Source: Salsipaludibacter albus (GTDB lineage: Bacteria > Actinomycetota > Nitriliruptoria > Nitriliruptorales > Nitriliruptoraceae). Taken from it: a stretch of 64,000 bases of DNA. The stretch lies in assembly GCF_019798055.1 (NCBI RefSeq), contig NZ_JAHOPH010000010.1:62001-126000 (forward strand), read 5' to 3'. Both the position numbers and the translations under genes were made by a program. The notes under the pieces are model-generated. The model did not search any database, was not told the origin of the DNA, and saw nothing but the letters and a program-made list of their open reading frames with translations. Within the stretch, counting starts at the first letter, position 1. Each line of letters starts with the position of its first letter. Below, one piece after another: positions 26,272 through 34,604 of the stretch.

Positions 26272-26346
26272 TCACCGCGCGTGGATCGCGCCAGGGCCCC
26301 ACACTGGGCCGCCCGACGTCGACCCGACCCCTGAAGGAGTGCCACC

Positions 26347-26490
26347 ATGGTTCCCATCGGCACCATCGAGGTGATCGCGGCCCACCGTGACGACCTGCTG
26401 CACGAGGCGGACGACCATCGTCGTGCCCGCGGCGACGGCATCACGCCTCCTCGCCGACTGCGCCGGATCCCCGGCCTGCGACACCGCTGA
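26347..26490 (+). CDS. 47-aa basic protein, divergent from the ArsR-type gene
   Basis: ATG 26347 to TGA 26488-26490. AAGGAG lies at 26334-26339, an ideal RBS, which together with the tight position makes this a credible small gene. The protein begins MVPIGTIEVIAAHRDDLLHE, has an acidic helix, then a basic Arg-rich tail (RRLRRIPGLRHR). There is no signal peptide or membrane segment. I do not recognise it. Because the regulator gene is divergent and only 155 bp away, expression under that regulator is plausible. A terminator hairpin follows 39 bp later. Confidence 0.65.
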   Translation: MVPIGTIEVIAAHRDDLLHEADDHRRARGDGITPPRRLRRIPGLRHR

Positions 26491-26529
26491 CCACCGACTT
26501 CCCATCGCCCGCACCACGTGGGCAACGAA

Positions 26530-26561
26530 CGATGCCGCGACCCAACGGGGTCGCGGCATCG
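26530..26561. terminator. bidirectional terminator between the small gene and csbD-like gene
   Basis: CGATGCCGCGACCC pairs with GGGTCGCGGCATCG: a perfect 14-bp stem with a 4-base loop. It lies between two convergent genes and can serve both. Confidence 0.82.
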
Positions 26562-26584
26562 TGTGTGTGGGTCCGTTGCGGCGC

Positions 26585-26758
26585 TCAGTCGTTGGTCAAC
26601 GCGTCCTTGGCCTTCCGGGCCGCGTCCTTGGCCTTGCGGCCGGCGTCCTTCGCCGAACCCTTGGCCTGGTCCTGCTTGCCCTGGCGCTCCAGGGACTCGT
26701 CGTCGGTGGCCCTGCCGACCGCTTCCTTGGCCTTGCCGCGCGCGTTGTCGGTACCCAT
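26585..26758 (-). CDS. CsbD-family general stress protein
   Basis: 57 aa. Composition and the pattern MGTDNARGKAKEAVGRATDD with KQDQAKGSAKDAGRKAKDAARKAKDA fit the CsbD family of small hydrophilic, lysine- and alanine-rich stress proteins of unknown mechanism, often sigma-B-type controlled. The ATG at 26758 starts the conserved region and has a GAGG upstream. It is convergent with the small gene and divergent from the esterase gene. Confidence 0.85.
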   Translation of the reverse strand: MGTDNARGKAKEAVGRATDDESLERQGKQDQAKGSAKDAGRKAKDAARKAKDALTND

Positions 26759-26907
26759 GGCATCCTCACTGATGGCGGGTCGTTTGGTGTCGGCGAGCGT
26801 ACGAACCACCCTGTCGTGACGTCGTGTCCGTTCGGCCCCCCACGTCCCCCCACGTCCCCCGACGGCCCGCTGACGGGTCGTGCGACGTCGTCCGTCCAGG
26901 AGTTGCC

Positions 26908-27828
26908 ATGCAGTTGCACCCCGCCACCGAGGTCGAGCCGTGGGCCGGTCCGCCCGGTCCCGACGAGGTCGTGCGCCAGCGGGCCCAGCGGGATGCGGAG
27001 GCGGCCGCCGTGGCCGGCGAGCCCGTGGACGTCGCCGAGGTCGTGGCGCGCCGCATCGGTGGGGTCGACACGCGGGTGTACCTCCCACGCCGTGACCAGT
27101 CGTCGGCCTCGTCGGGGGCCGTCGTGTGGCTGCACGGGGGAGGCTGGGTGTTCGGCAGTCTCGAGACGGCCGACGGTGGCTGTCGGCGACTGGCCCGGGC
27201 CTCGGGGCTGGTGGTCGTGTCGGTCGACTACCGCCTGTCGCCGGAGCACGTGTGGCCGGCGGCGACCGACGACGGCGAGGCGGTCCTGGAGGCCCTGGCG
27301 ACCGGGGGCGACGACGTCGCCGACCTCGCGATCGACCCGGACCGGATCGTGGTCGCCGGGGACTCCGCCGGGGGGTTCCTGGCGGCGGTGCTGGCCCGCC
27401 GCGCCCGCGACGCCGGTCGTGACCTTGCCGGGCAGGCGCTGGTCTACCCGGTCGTGCAGCGAGCGGCGCTCGACGACCTCGCGGACGAGGCCGGGGACCC
27501 CGAGGGCCTGTCCGTGGCGGCCATGCGGTGGTACTGGGAGGCGTTCCTGGGAGCGGGCGGCCCGGATCCCGCCGGAGACCCGGACCTCGATCCCCTGGCC
27601 GCCGACCTGGTCGGGCTGCCGCCCGCGCTGGTCCTGACGGCCGAGCACGACATCCTGCGGGCCGAGGGCGAGCAGTACGCCCAGGCGCTCCAGTCCGCCG
27701 GGGTCGACGTCGTGAGCACCTGCTTCCAGGGCGTGCCACACGGGTTCTTCCGCCACCTCGCCACGCTGTCCGCCGCGGCGGTCGCCGTGGACCAGGTCGC
27801 CGCCTGGTGCGCGACCCGCGCCAGGTGA
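26908..27828 (+). CDS. alpha/beta hydrolase, hormone-sensitive-lipase family esterase
   Basis: 306 aa. The oxyanion motif HGGGW (76-80), the nucleophile elbow GDSAGG with Ser153, the acid Asp248 in AEHDILR and His278 in PHGF make a complete triad, as in the bacterial HSL/AB_hydrolase-3 family. The protein lacks a signal peptide. It hydrolyses short acyl esters; natural substrate unknown. The ATG at 26908 has AGGAG at 26898-26902. Single gene, convergent with the ATP-grasp gene 13 bp away. Confidence 0.92.
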   Translation: MQLHPATEVEPWAGPPGPDEVVRQRAQRDAEAAAVAGEPVDVAEVVARRIGGVDTRVYLPRRDQSSASSGAVVWLHGGGWVFGSLETADGGCRRLARASGLVVVSVDYRLSPEHVWPAATDDGEAVLEALATGGDDVADLAIDPDRIVVAGDSAGGFLAAVLARRARDAGRDLAGQALVYPVVQRAALDDLADEAGDPEGLSVAAMRWYWEAFLGAGGPDPAGDPDLDPLAADLVGLPPALVLTAEHDILRAEGEQYAQALQSAGVDVVSTCFQGVPHGFFRHLATLSAAAVAVDQVAAWCATRAR

Positions 27829-27841
27829 GAGCTCCGCGGGG

Positions 27842-29080
27842 TCAGCCAGGGGAGTGGTCGTGGCGCCACAGGTCGAGCAGGCCACGGAAGTGGGCCAGGA
27901 ACCGTTCGTGCTCGTGGTCGGGGTAGGTGGCGCGGACCGTGCGGACCAGCAGGTCGTCGAAGTCGGACGAGTCGACCCACTCCCGGACGAGCTCGTCGAC
28001 GTGGGGCAGGGAGGTGGCGCAGAACTCCTGGTAGCGCTCGGTGTCGAAGTGGCGGTCCGCGAGCTCGCCGTAGGCGGCGAGCCGGTCGGCCGACGTGCGG
28101 TCCGGGTCGTCGGCGATCGCGAACCAGTCGGGGGTCGACACGTGGGCGTCGAAGCGTCGGTCGGTGGCCAGGCAGAAGGCCGACCACCGCAGCAGCGCCG
28201 TCATCGCCCACGGGAAGTAGTAGTGCAGTGACGTCAGCGCGACGTCCGGGCAGGCGTTGGCGTAGTCGATCGGCATCAGCCGATCACCGGCGGCCAGCAT
28301 CTCGCACGAGTTGAACTCCCAGCGGAAGAAGGCGTTGACGGTCCGGGTGATCGCGATCGCGTCGCGGCCCGCCTCGGCCGACAGGAAGTCGTGCGCGACC
28401 TCGTAGCGCTCGTGCATCGGGCGCTCCGGCCGGAACTTCATCACCATCGTCTCGGGACCGATCGCCAGCGCCCGGACGAACACGTCGTAGTCGACCGCCT
28501 GCTGCAGGTGCATCAGCATCTCGCCGGAGGCGTCGTAGGCGGCCTGCAGGTCGTCGGGGCCCTCGATGCGCGACACGCCGCGCCAGCCGCCGCCGTCGAA
28601 GGGCTTCATGTACAGCGGGTAGCCCAGTTCCGCGGCGATCTCGGGCAGGTCGAAGGGCTCGTTGTAGTGGTCTGCGGTGTAGGCCCAGCGGACGTTGTCG
28701 ACCGGGTTCTTGTAGGGGACGAGCACGGTCTCGGGGACGTCGAGGCCCAGCCGGATCATCGCGCAGTAGGCCGCGTGCTTCTCCATCGACTGGAACGTGA
28801 ACGGCGAGTTCAACAGGTAGACGTCGTCCATCAGCGCGACCTTCTTGAGCCACTCGCGCGGGTGGTAGTACCAGTGGGCGAGCCGGTCGATGACGAGGTC
28901 GTGGCGGGCCGGGTCGCGCAGCGAGAAGGGGGTGATCCGGACCCGCTCGGTGTCCATCCGGTGGTCGTTGCCGGCATGGGTGAACACGCCCAGCCGCTGG
29001 GCGAGGACCTCGAAGGCATGTGGCCAGTCCTCCTCCGTGCCGAGCAGCAGTCCTACGAGGTGGTCGTCAACGTCGCTCAC
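27842..29080 (-). CDS. ATP-grasp-fold ligase-like protein
   Basis: 412 aa. The segment LYMKPFDGGGWRGVSRI is a recognisable ATP-grasp nucleotide-binding loop, and a long C-terminal helical half follows (MVMKFRPERPMHERYEV, WEFNSCEMLAAGDRLMPIDYANACPDVA, where the metal-binding residues would sit). The exact family is not certain; the reaction would be formation of an amide or ester from a carboxylate and an amine with ATP. It is the last gene of a three-gene unit with two esterase-like genes upstream, 42 bp from the second, on the same strand. This conserved-looking partnership suggests a modifying and demodifying pair. Confidence 0.75.
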   Translation of the reverse strand: MSDVDDHLVGLLLGTEEDWPHAFEVLAQRLGVFTHAGNDHRMDTERVRITPFSLRDPARHDLVIDRLAHWYYHPREWLKKVALMDDVYLLNSPFTFQSMEKHAAYCAMIRLGLDVPETVLVPYKNPVDNVRWAYTADHYNEPFDLPEIAAELGYPLYMKPFDGGGWRGVSRIEGPDDLQAAYDASGEMLMHLQQAVDYDVFVRALAIGPETMVMKFRPERPMHERYEVAHDFLSAEAGRDAIAITRTVNAFFRWEFNSCEMLAAGDRLMPIDYANACPDVALTSLHYYFPWAMTALLRWSAFCLATDRRFDAHVSTPDWFAIADDPDRTSADRLAAYGELADRHFDTERYQEFCATSLPHVDELVREWVDSSDFDDLLVRTVRATYPDHEHERFLAHFRGLLDLWRHDHSPG

Positions 29081-29122
29081 GTCGTGCTCCGGATCGGGGG
29101 GGTTCGGGATGGGTGGCGCGGG

Positions 29123-29878
29123 TCAGCAGAACCGGGGGAGGTGGTGGGCGAGCTGGCGCTGCCACCACGGCCAGTCGTGCGCGGCGTCGTGGCCCCACAC
29201 GTCCAGCTCGTGGCGGATGCCCTTGTCGGCCAGCAGGTCGGCGAACGCCCGGGTCGACGGCAGCGAGCCCGTCGGGTCGACCTCCCAGGCGCCCTGGCCC
29301 ACCACCAGCAGGAGGCTGACGTGCTCGCGCAGCCAGTCGAGGTGGTCGCCGTGCAGGTTCGCGACATAGGCGGTCGGGTTGGCGAAGTAGGTGGCCTCGC
29401 CGGGCGGCCCCCAGGCACGCCAGCGCTCGACGTCGTAGTTTCCCGACAGCCCGATCGCCAGCGGCACGAGGTCGGGACGCTGCAGGGCCAGGTGGACGGC
29501 GTGGTAGGCGCCCATGCTGCAGCCCAGCGCCAGGGGTTCGGCCCCGTCGCTGTCGTCGGCCACGAACGGCAGCAGTCGGGTCACGACCCAGTGGTGGTAG
29601 GCCCCGTGGCGGCGCGCCCGCTCCTCGACGTCGACGTCACGGTCCGACCACGAGAACGCGTCGAGCGAGTCGACGCAGTACAGCTTGACCCGTCCTGCCT
29701 CGACCAGGTCACCGACGGCATCCACCATGCCGTTGTCGGCGAAGTCCCACGCCCGGCCGGCCTCGGACGGGAACACGATCACCGGTCGCCCGAAGTGGCC
29801 GTGGACCTGGACCGACAACGACGCCCCGTGGTCGAACAGTGGTCCCTCCAGGGGCAGGTCCAGATGGCGCGGGCTCAT
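29123..29878 (-). CDS. esterase-like alpha/beta hydrolase (short)
   Basis: 251 aa. The nucleophile elbow LGCSMGAYHA carries Ser121 and the His is likely in WGHDAAHDW near residue 230-237. The fold resembles the PF00756 esterase family (mycolyltransferase/enterochelin esterase-like), but it lacks a signal peptide, so it would act in the cytoplasm. The ATG overlaps the end of the upstream esterase gene by four bases. It is middle gene of the esterase-esterase-ATP-grasp unit. Confidence 0.83.
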   Translation of the reverse strand: MSPRHLDLPLEGPLFDHGASLSVQVHGHFGRPVIVFPSEAGRAWDFADNGMVDAVGDLVEAGRVKLYCVDSLDAFSWSDRDVDVEERARRHGAYHHWVVTRLLPFVADDSDGAEPLALGCSMGAYHAVHLALQRPDLVPLAIGLSGNYDVERWRAWGPPGEATYFANPTAYVANLHGDHLDWLREHVSLLLVVGQGAWEVDPTGSLPSTRAFADLLADKGIRHELDVWGHDAAHDWPWWQRQLAHHLPRFC

Positions 29879-30951
29879 GGGGTCTCCTCGTCGCCGGACG
29901 CCGGCGGGTCGCCCGGCCCGCCCCAGGTCCGGACGAGCAGGTCGCCCAGTCCGGGTTCGAGCCCGTCACGCCACGCGGTGTAGTTGTGGAGGTCGTCGAG
30001 GTCGTGCAGCACGACGTCGTGTCCGACCGCACGCAGGGTCGCGGCCATGGCGACGTTGTTGGCGTGGTTCTCCTCGCGACGCCCGCAGGTCAGGACCACG
30101 TCCAGCCGGTCCTCGGTCACCACGTCGGTGTCGCGCTCGGCGACCCAGCCGCTGACCCGGTCGAAGTGGGGATAGGCGCCCTCCTGGGGGTCGAGCTCGG
30201 GACGGAAGAAGGACCCGGACTGGGAGAACACCCCCCGTGTCGCCACGCCGCCGGCCAGCGCCACCTGCAGTGCGGCCAGTCCGCCCAGGCTGGCGCCCAT
30301 GGTCACCAGCGCCCCACGGCGGGGTCGGCGTCGGTCCGCCTCGGCGACGACGGCCGTGACCGCGTCCGGCCAGCGGGGGTTGACCGCGTACCACGCGTCG
30401 CGCTCGACGGGTTGGAGCAGGGCCATCCGGAAGCGGGGGAGCCGCCCGGTCGCGACGGTGCTGGCGGCCCACTGGCCCAGCCCGGCGAGCCGGTCGTACT
30501 CGGGGCCGTCGTGGACGACCAGGAGCGGGGCCGGGGTGGTGTCGGGGAGGTCGGCCGGGAACCAGGTCGTGACCGGGACGTCGCCCACGACCGTCGGGAC
30601 CAGGTCGTGGTGGCGCACGGCCTCGACCCCGGGTTCGTCCAGCCAGGCCGGCGGCTCGTAGCCGGGCAGGAGGGCGACGCTGCGGTCACCGAACGCCGTG
30701 GCGACCCGCTCCGGGTTGTCGGGGTCGAGCACGACCTGTGCCGCGCCGTGGTCGTCGGTCACCAGGAACCGGTACTCGAGTCGTCCCAGCGGTGGCAACG
30801 GGATCGCCAGGCGCCACCCGTCGGCGGTGCGGCGGAAGCGGTGGTCGGCGACCAGGTCGTCGTCGACCTCCAGCCGGACCATGGCGAGGTGGTGCTCGGG
30901 GTCGTCGACCGCGAACACCAGCCGGTCGTCGGCGACGGTCGGGGCACCCAT
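29875..30951 (-). CDS. enterochelin-esterase-like hydrolase
   Basis: 358 aa. The N-terminal about 110 residues look like the beta-sandwich that precedes the catalytic domain in Fes-type esterases (RLEYRFLVTDDHG, DPDNPERVATAFGDRS), and the C-terminal 230 residues hold GASLGGLAAL with Ser221 and LTCGRREENHANN with a final HNYTAWR where the catalytic His would be. It is related to siderophore (enterochelin) esterases, but no siderophore gene is nearby. It overlaps the following gene by 4 bp, and leads the unit. The ATG lies 18 bp from the NYN-gene stop. Confidence 0.85.
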   Translation of the reverse strand: MGAPTVADDRLVFAVDDPEHHLAMVRLEVDDDLVADHRFRRTADGWRLAIPLPPLGRLEYRFLVTDDHGAAQVVLDPDNPERVATAFGDRSVALLPGYEPPAWLDEPGVEAVRHHDLVPTVVGDVPVTTWFPADLPDTTPAPLLVVHDGPEYDRLAGLGQWAASTVATGRLPRFRMALLQPVERDAWYAVNPRWPDAVTAVVAEADRRRPRRGALVTMGASLGGLAALQVALAGGVATRGVFSQSGSFFRPELDPQEGAYPHFDRVSGWVAERDTDVVTEDRLDVVLTCGRREENHANNVAMAATLRAVGHDVVLHDLDDLHNYTAWRDGLEPGLGDLLVRTWGGPGDPPASGDEETP

Positions 30952-30969
30952 GGGACGTGACCCTAGCCG

Positions 30970-31422
30970 TCAGGGGTGGTCGTCCGACGACGACGCCGAG
31001 GACTCCGACGTGGTCGGGGACGGGGTCGGCAGCCGTGCGAGCAACGAGGTCGGACCGACCACCGCGGCACCCCGGGCCCGGACCCGCTCGGCGAGCCGCC
31101 GGTCGGCCGTCACGACCGTGGCCGGCGTGTCGGACGTGCCCACCAGGTCGACGATCCGGTCGTCGGCGGCGTCGCGCCCCCGACCGGCGTGGTGGACCTC
31201 CACGCCGTCGACCACGCCGTCGGGCAGGCGCTCGTCCGGGGTCCCGTCCACCACGGCCGTGATCCGTTCCCCGGAGGTGTCCGCCAGCAGTGCCAGTCGT
31301 CGGACCAGCCCCGCCGCCGCACCGGTCCGGTCACGCCACCAGCCGTCGGGCCGGGAGCCGACGACGTTCATGACGTCGACCAGCAGCCACGGCCGCTCGT
31401 CCCGCTCGTCGTGGTCGTCCAC
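30970..31422 (-). CDS. NYN/PIN-like nuclease-domain protein
   Basis: 150 aa from a GTG at 31422. The opening WLLVDVMNVVGSRPDGWWRDRTGA, the acidic VVDGTPD and RDAADDRIVDLVG, and VVTADRRLAERVRARGA match the NYN (YacP-like PIN) fold, with Asp residues for metal-dependent RNA cleavage. The C-terminal 30 residues are Ser/Asp-rich. The start was set at the GTG just after a GGAGGACGAG stretch, because longer versions would include arginine-rich sequence that is poorly coding. It is downstream of the thiamine transporter ATPase (59 bp) and could be the last gene of that operon, though it has no thiamine role I know. Confidence 0.75.
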   Translation of the reverse strand: MDDHDERDERPWLLVDVMNVVGSRPDGWWRDRTGAAAGLVRRLALLADTSGERITAVVDGTPDERLPDGVVDGVEVHHAGRGRDAADDRIVDLVGTSDTPATVVTADRRLAERVRARGAAVVGPTSLLARLPTPSPTTSESSASSSDDHP

Positions 31423-31481
31423 CTCGTCCTCCTCGACACCCGTCCTGCGTCGTGCGCCCGCCGCGATCCGGGCGTCGTGCC

Positions 31482-32576
31482 TCAGTCCACCGCGAGCGCC
31501 CGCCACGCCTCGTCGGGGACCCGGACGGCGACGGCGTCGTCGTCCGCCGGCATGGCGTGGATCGGCCCGGTGGCACGCACGACGATCGGACCCGTGCCCG
31601 TCTCCACCTCGTCGAGTGCCACGTCGACGGCGACGTGGTCGCCGGCGAAGTGGCGCGCCACGACGTGTCCGGTCCACGACGTCGCGCCGTCGGTGGCGCG
31701 CGGGGTCGTGGGCAGGTCCGTGTCGACCTCGACCCGGGCGGCGTCCACGCCGACCAGCGCCGGGTGGCCGAGGGTCGCGAGGATCCGCTCGTCCAGCGGC
31801 AGGTGGGGATGGTCGTCGTCGGCGTCGGCCCGGGTCGTGGCGAACACGTCGTGCCAGCCCAGGAACCGGGCCACGAACGCGGTCCGGGGGTCGTCCCAGA
31901 GCGCACCTGGCGGGTCCAGCCGGACGATCCTGCCCGCGTCCATGACCGCGACCCGGTCGGCGACGGCCAGTGCCTCGTCCTGGTCGTGGGTGACGTGCAC
32001 GACGGCGGCGTCGACGGCCGCGAACACCTCGGGGAGCTCGGCGAGCAGTCGGTCGCGCAGGCGCCGGTCCAGCGACGACAGTGGTTCGTCGAGCAGCAGC
32101 AGTCGTGGCTGGGGGGCGATCGCGCGTGCCAGCGCCACGCGCTGGGCCTGCCCTCCCGAGAGCGCGTCGACCCGCCGGTCACCCAGGCCCGCCAGCCCGA
32201 CCAGTTCGAGGACCTCGTCGATCCTGGCGCGACGCCGATCCGGCGCCCACCCCCGCATCCGCAGGCCGAAGCCGACGTTGTCGCCGACGTCGAGGTGCGG
32301 GAACAGCGCGCCGTCCTGGAACATCAGTCCGGTGTCGCGCTGGTCCGGGCGACGGCGCGACACGTCCTGGCCGTCGACCAGGACGCGCCCGGCGTGGGGG
32401 ACCAGCCCGGCGATCGCCGCGAGCAGGGAGGACTTGCCACAGCCGGAGGGTCCCAGCAGGGCGACCACCTCGCCCGGGGCCACGGCGAGGTCGACGTGGT
32501 CGACCGCCAGCACGGCCCCGTAGCGCACCGCGACGTCCTCGACCGCCAGCCGCGCCGCCACCTCCGAGCCCGTCAC
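31482..32576 (-). CDS. ABC transporter ATPase of the thiamine importer
   Basis: 364 aa. Walker A GPSGCGKS (42-49), signature LSGGQAQR (139-146), Walker B LLLLDEPLSSLD, and a long C-terminal regulatory domain of the TOBE type (to residue 364). Similarity in layout to ThiQ/FbpC/PotA-type ATPases of binding-protein importers. It is the third transporter part after ThiB and the fused permease, under the upstream TPP riboswitch. GGGAGG precedes the GTG start. The spacer to the permease gene holds a tandem hairpin repeat (32602-32811). Confidence 0.9.
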   Translation of the reverse strand: MTGSEVAARLAVEDVAVRYGAVLAVDHVDLAVAPGEVVALLGPSGCGKSSLLAAIAGLVPHAGRVLVDGQDVSRRRPDQRDTGLMFQDGALFPHLDVGDNVGFGLRMRGWAPDRRRARIDEVLELVGLAGLGDRRVDALSGGQAQRVALARAIAPQPRLLLLDEPLSSLDRRLRDRLLAELPEVFAAVDAAVVHVTHDQDEALAVADRVAVMDAGRIVRLDPPGALWDDPRTAFVARFLGWHDVFATTRADADDDHPHLPLDERILATLGHPALVGVDAARVEVDTDLPTTPRATDGATSWTGHVVARHFAGDHVAVDVALDEVETGTGPIVVRATGPIHAMPADDDAVAVRVPDEAWRALAVD

Positions 32577-32601
32577 GCTCCCACCTCCCCGTCACCAGCA
32601 T

Positions 32602-32811
32602 GGTGTGCCGTTCCCGTGCTTCGCGGCACGGCACCAGCACACGATCCTCCGAGGGTGCTGGCGGGGATCGCGGGCTTGCGGACACGGTGTGCGGTTCCCG
32701 TGCCTGTTGGCACGGCACCAGCACACGATTCCCCGTGGGAGGTGGCATGGGTCGCGGGGGGATGGACATGGTGTGCGGTTCCCGTGCCTGTTGGCACGGC
32801 ATCAGCACACG
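32602..32811. repeat. three 84-bp-spaced tandem hairpin units between permease and ATPase genes
   Basis: Three copies of a 42-bp element (starts at 32602, 32686, 32770) are exactly 84 bp apart. Each carries an inner stem of CCGTGCC and GGCACGG with a 4-base loop in copies 2 and 3 (a variant, CGTGC/GCACG, in copy 1) and an outer GTGTGC with GCACAC. The 42-bp segments between copies are also similar (about 27 of 42 identical by eye). This is an intercistronic spacer, so on the mRNA it would form three hairpins. Function unknown: mRNA stability, regulator or repeat element are all possible. Confidence 0.85.
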
Positions 32812-32838
32812 CTCGTCGCGGGGCGGGTGCGGCCGGCA

Positions 32839-34560
32839 TCAGAAGGCTCCCAGGTCGGCGACGCGGAGCCGGTCGACGGCGGCGACGACCACGATGGTCA
32901 CGACCATCAGGATGCAGCTCATCGCCATGGCCCGCCCGAGGTTGATCGCTCCCGGCTGGCCGAGCAGCCGGTAGATCGCGACCGGTATGGTCGGGCTGGT
33001 GGCCCGGGCGATGAACACGGTCGCGCCGAACTCGCCCAGCGAGATGGCGAAGGCGAAGCCCGCGGCCACGGTCGCGGACCGGAACAGGATCGGCAGGTCG
33101 ACGTGGCGCCAGGTCCCGGTGGGCGAGGCGCCGAGCACCGCGGCGGCCTGGCGGAGCCGGTCGTCGATCGCCTCCAGGGCCGGCACCAGGATCCGCACCA
33201 CGAACGGGATCGCGACCAGCGCCTGGGCCAGCGGCACCAGGATCGGTGACGCTCGCAGGTCCAGCGGCGGGGTGTCCAGCGTGATCAGGAACCCGAACCC
33301 GACCGTGACGGCCGACACCCCCAGCGGCAGCATCAGCAGCAGGTCGAACGCCCGGCCCCAGGTGGAGCGCCGTCGCCGGGTGATCGCGACGGCCGCGGCC
33401 CCGCCCACGACCGTGGCGACCGCGGCCGCTGCCACGGCGAACACCAAGGACGTCCGCACCGCCTCCCACGGCGCGACCGCCAGCACCGAGTCGGTATCGG
33501 CCAGGGCCCGGTACCACGCCAGCGAGTGCCCGTCGGCCGTGGCGAGCGAGCGCTCCACCAGGACGGCGATCGGCAGCCCGATCACGACCGCCATCAGCAG
33601 CACGGTCGCGCCGACGCCCGCCCACTGCAGCCCACGTGGACGCTGGAGCCCCCGATGGGCGGCCGTGGTGATGCCCGACGAGCCGGCCCGGTCCCGGCCG
33701 AGCCGGGCGTTGACAAGCAGGGCGGCGGCGACCGCCACGACCTGCAGCAGCGCCAGCGTGGACGCCTGCGGCAGGTCCAGCAACTGCGCCGTCGCTCGGT
33801 AGATCGCGACCTCCAGCGTCGCCATCCCGGGTGCGCCGAGGATCAGCACGATCCCGAACGAGGTGAACGTGAACAGGAACGTGATCGCGCTGGCGGCCGT
33901 GATCGCCGGTCGCAGCAGCGGCAGGGTGACCGTGCGGAACGCCTGCCACGGACTGGCACCCAGCGACCGGGCCGCCCGGACCAGTCGTGGGTCGAGGTTG
34001 GACCAGCGTCCCCCGACGGTGCGCACCACCACGGCGACGTTGAAGAACACGTGGGCGAGCAGGACCGCGGCCAGGGTCTGGGTCAGGCGGGGCGGGGCGT
34101 CCAGTCCGAACAGCCCGGCGATCCACGCCATCACCGGCGACCCCGACCCGAGCAGTCCGGTGAAGGCGCTGGCCACCACCACCGTCGGCAGCACGAACGG
34201 CACCGTCACCGCCGCGCGGAACAGCGTGCGTCCGGGGACGTCGACCCGGGCAACCAGCCAGGCCCCCGGGAGCCCGACGGCCAGGGTCAGCACGGTGGAC
34301 AGCACTGCCTGCCAGGTCGAGAACCACAGCACCCGCCGGGTGGTGGGCGCGAGCAGGACGTCGAGCGCGTCGCCACCCGCACCCGCCTCGGTCAGCCCGG
34401 TGGCGATGATGGTGCCCACCGGCCACACGAACAGGACGGCGAAGAACACCGCCGGCACCGCCACGGTCGCGACCCGCCACCCGGTCGGGAGCGTCCGCGT
34501 GATCGCGCGGGCCGCGTCGGGCACGTCGGACCCGTGGGACGGAGCGGCCGGGGTCGTCAC
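32839..34560 (-). CDS. thiP: thiamine ABC transporter permease (fused, ThiP type)
   Basis: 573 aa from GTG 34560. Two homologous permease halves (about 12 membrane helices), each with an EAA-type loop: LVRAARSLGASPWQAFRTVTLPLL and LRQAAAVLGASPTGTWRHVDLPIL. A single fused permease is typical of ThiP and the iron importer FbpB. The ligand is inferred as thiamine from the TPP riboswitch and thiamine diphosphokinase at the head of the operon. GTG 34560 is the only start near the membrane part; it overlaps the stop of a 15-codon ORF that begins in the thiB stop (see 34557-34604). Confidence 0.9.
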   Translation of the reverse strand: MTTPAAPSHGSDVPDAARAITRTLPTGWRVATVAVPAVFFAVLFVWPVGTIIATGLTEAGAGGDALDVLLAPTTRRVLWFSTWQAVLSTVLTLAVGLPGAWLVARVDVPGRTLFRAAVTVPFVLPTVVVASAFTGLLGSGSPVMAWIAGLFGLDAPPRLTQTLAAVLLAHVFFNVAVVVRTVGGRWSNLDPRLVRAARSLGASPWQAFRTVTLPLLRPAITAASAITFLFTFTSFGIVLILGAPGMATLEVAIYRATAQLLDLPQASTLALLQVVAVAAALLVNARLGRDRAGSSGITTAAHRGLQRPRGLQWAGVGATVLLMAVVIGLPIAVLVERSLATADGHSLAWYRALADTDSVLAVAPWEAVRTSLVFAVAAAAVATVVGGAAAVAITRRRRSTWGRAFDLLLMLPLGVSAVTVGFGFLITLDTPPLDLRASPILVPLAQALVAIPFVVRILVPALEAIDDRLRQAAAVLGASPTGTWRHVDLPILFRSATVAAGFAFAISLGEFGATVFIARATSPTIPVAIYRLLGQPGAINLGRAMAMSCILMVVTIVVVAAVDRLRVADLGAF

Positions 34561-34604
34561 GACCCGGACCGTCCGCTGGCGGCGTGCCCGGTCGGGTCGC
34601 TCAT
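34557..34604 (-). other. 15-codon ORF linking thiB stop to thiP start
   Basis: ATG at 34604 overlaps the thiB stop TGA (ATGA), and its own TGA overlaps the thiP GTG (GTGA). The would-be peptide reads MSDPTGHAASGRSGS. It could relay ribosomes from thiB to thiP, or mark a frame slip near the thiP start. Direct proof is not possible here. Confidence 0.4.

Noticed and set aside
29123-30951. Siderophore esterase pair as part of an iron uptake cluster
   Set aside because: No siderophore synthesis or iron transporter is adjacent; the only Fur gene is 28 kb away.
32602-32811. CRISPR-like array
   Set aside because: Only three units, strongly palindromic, gaps similar to one another rather than unique, and no cas genes.
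32573-34480. Long minus-strand frame in another phase over the permease gene
   Set aside because: Arg/Gly/Ala-rich with no fold; the permease frame has clear membrane helices.
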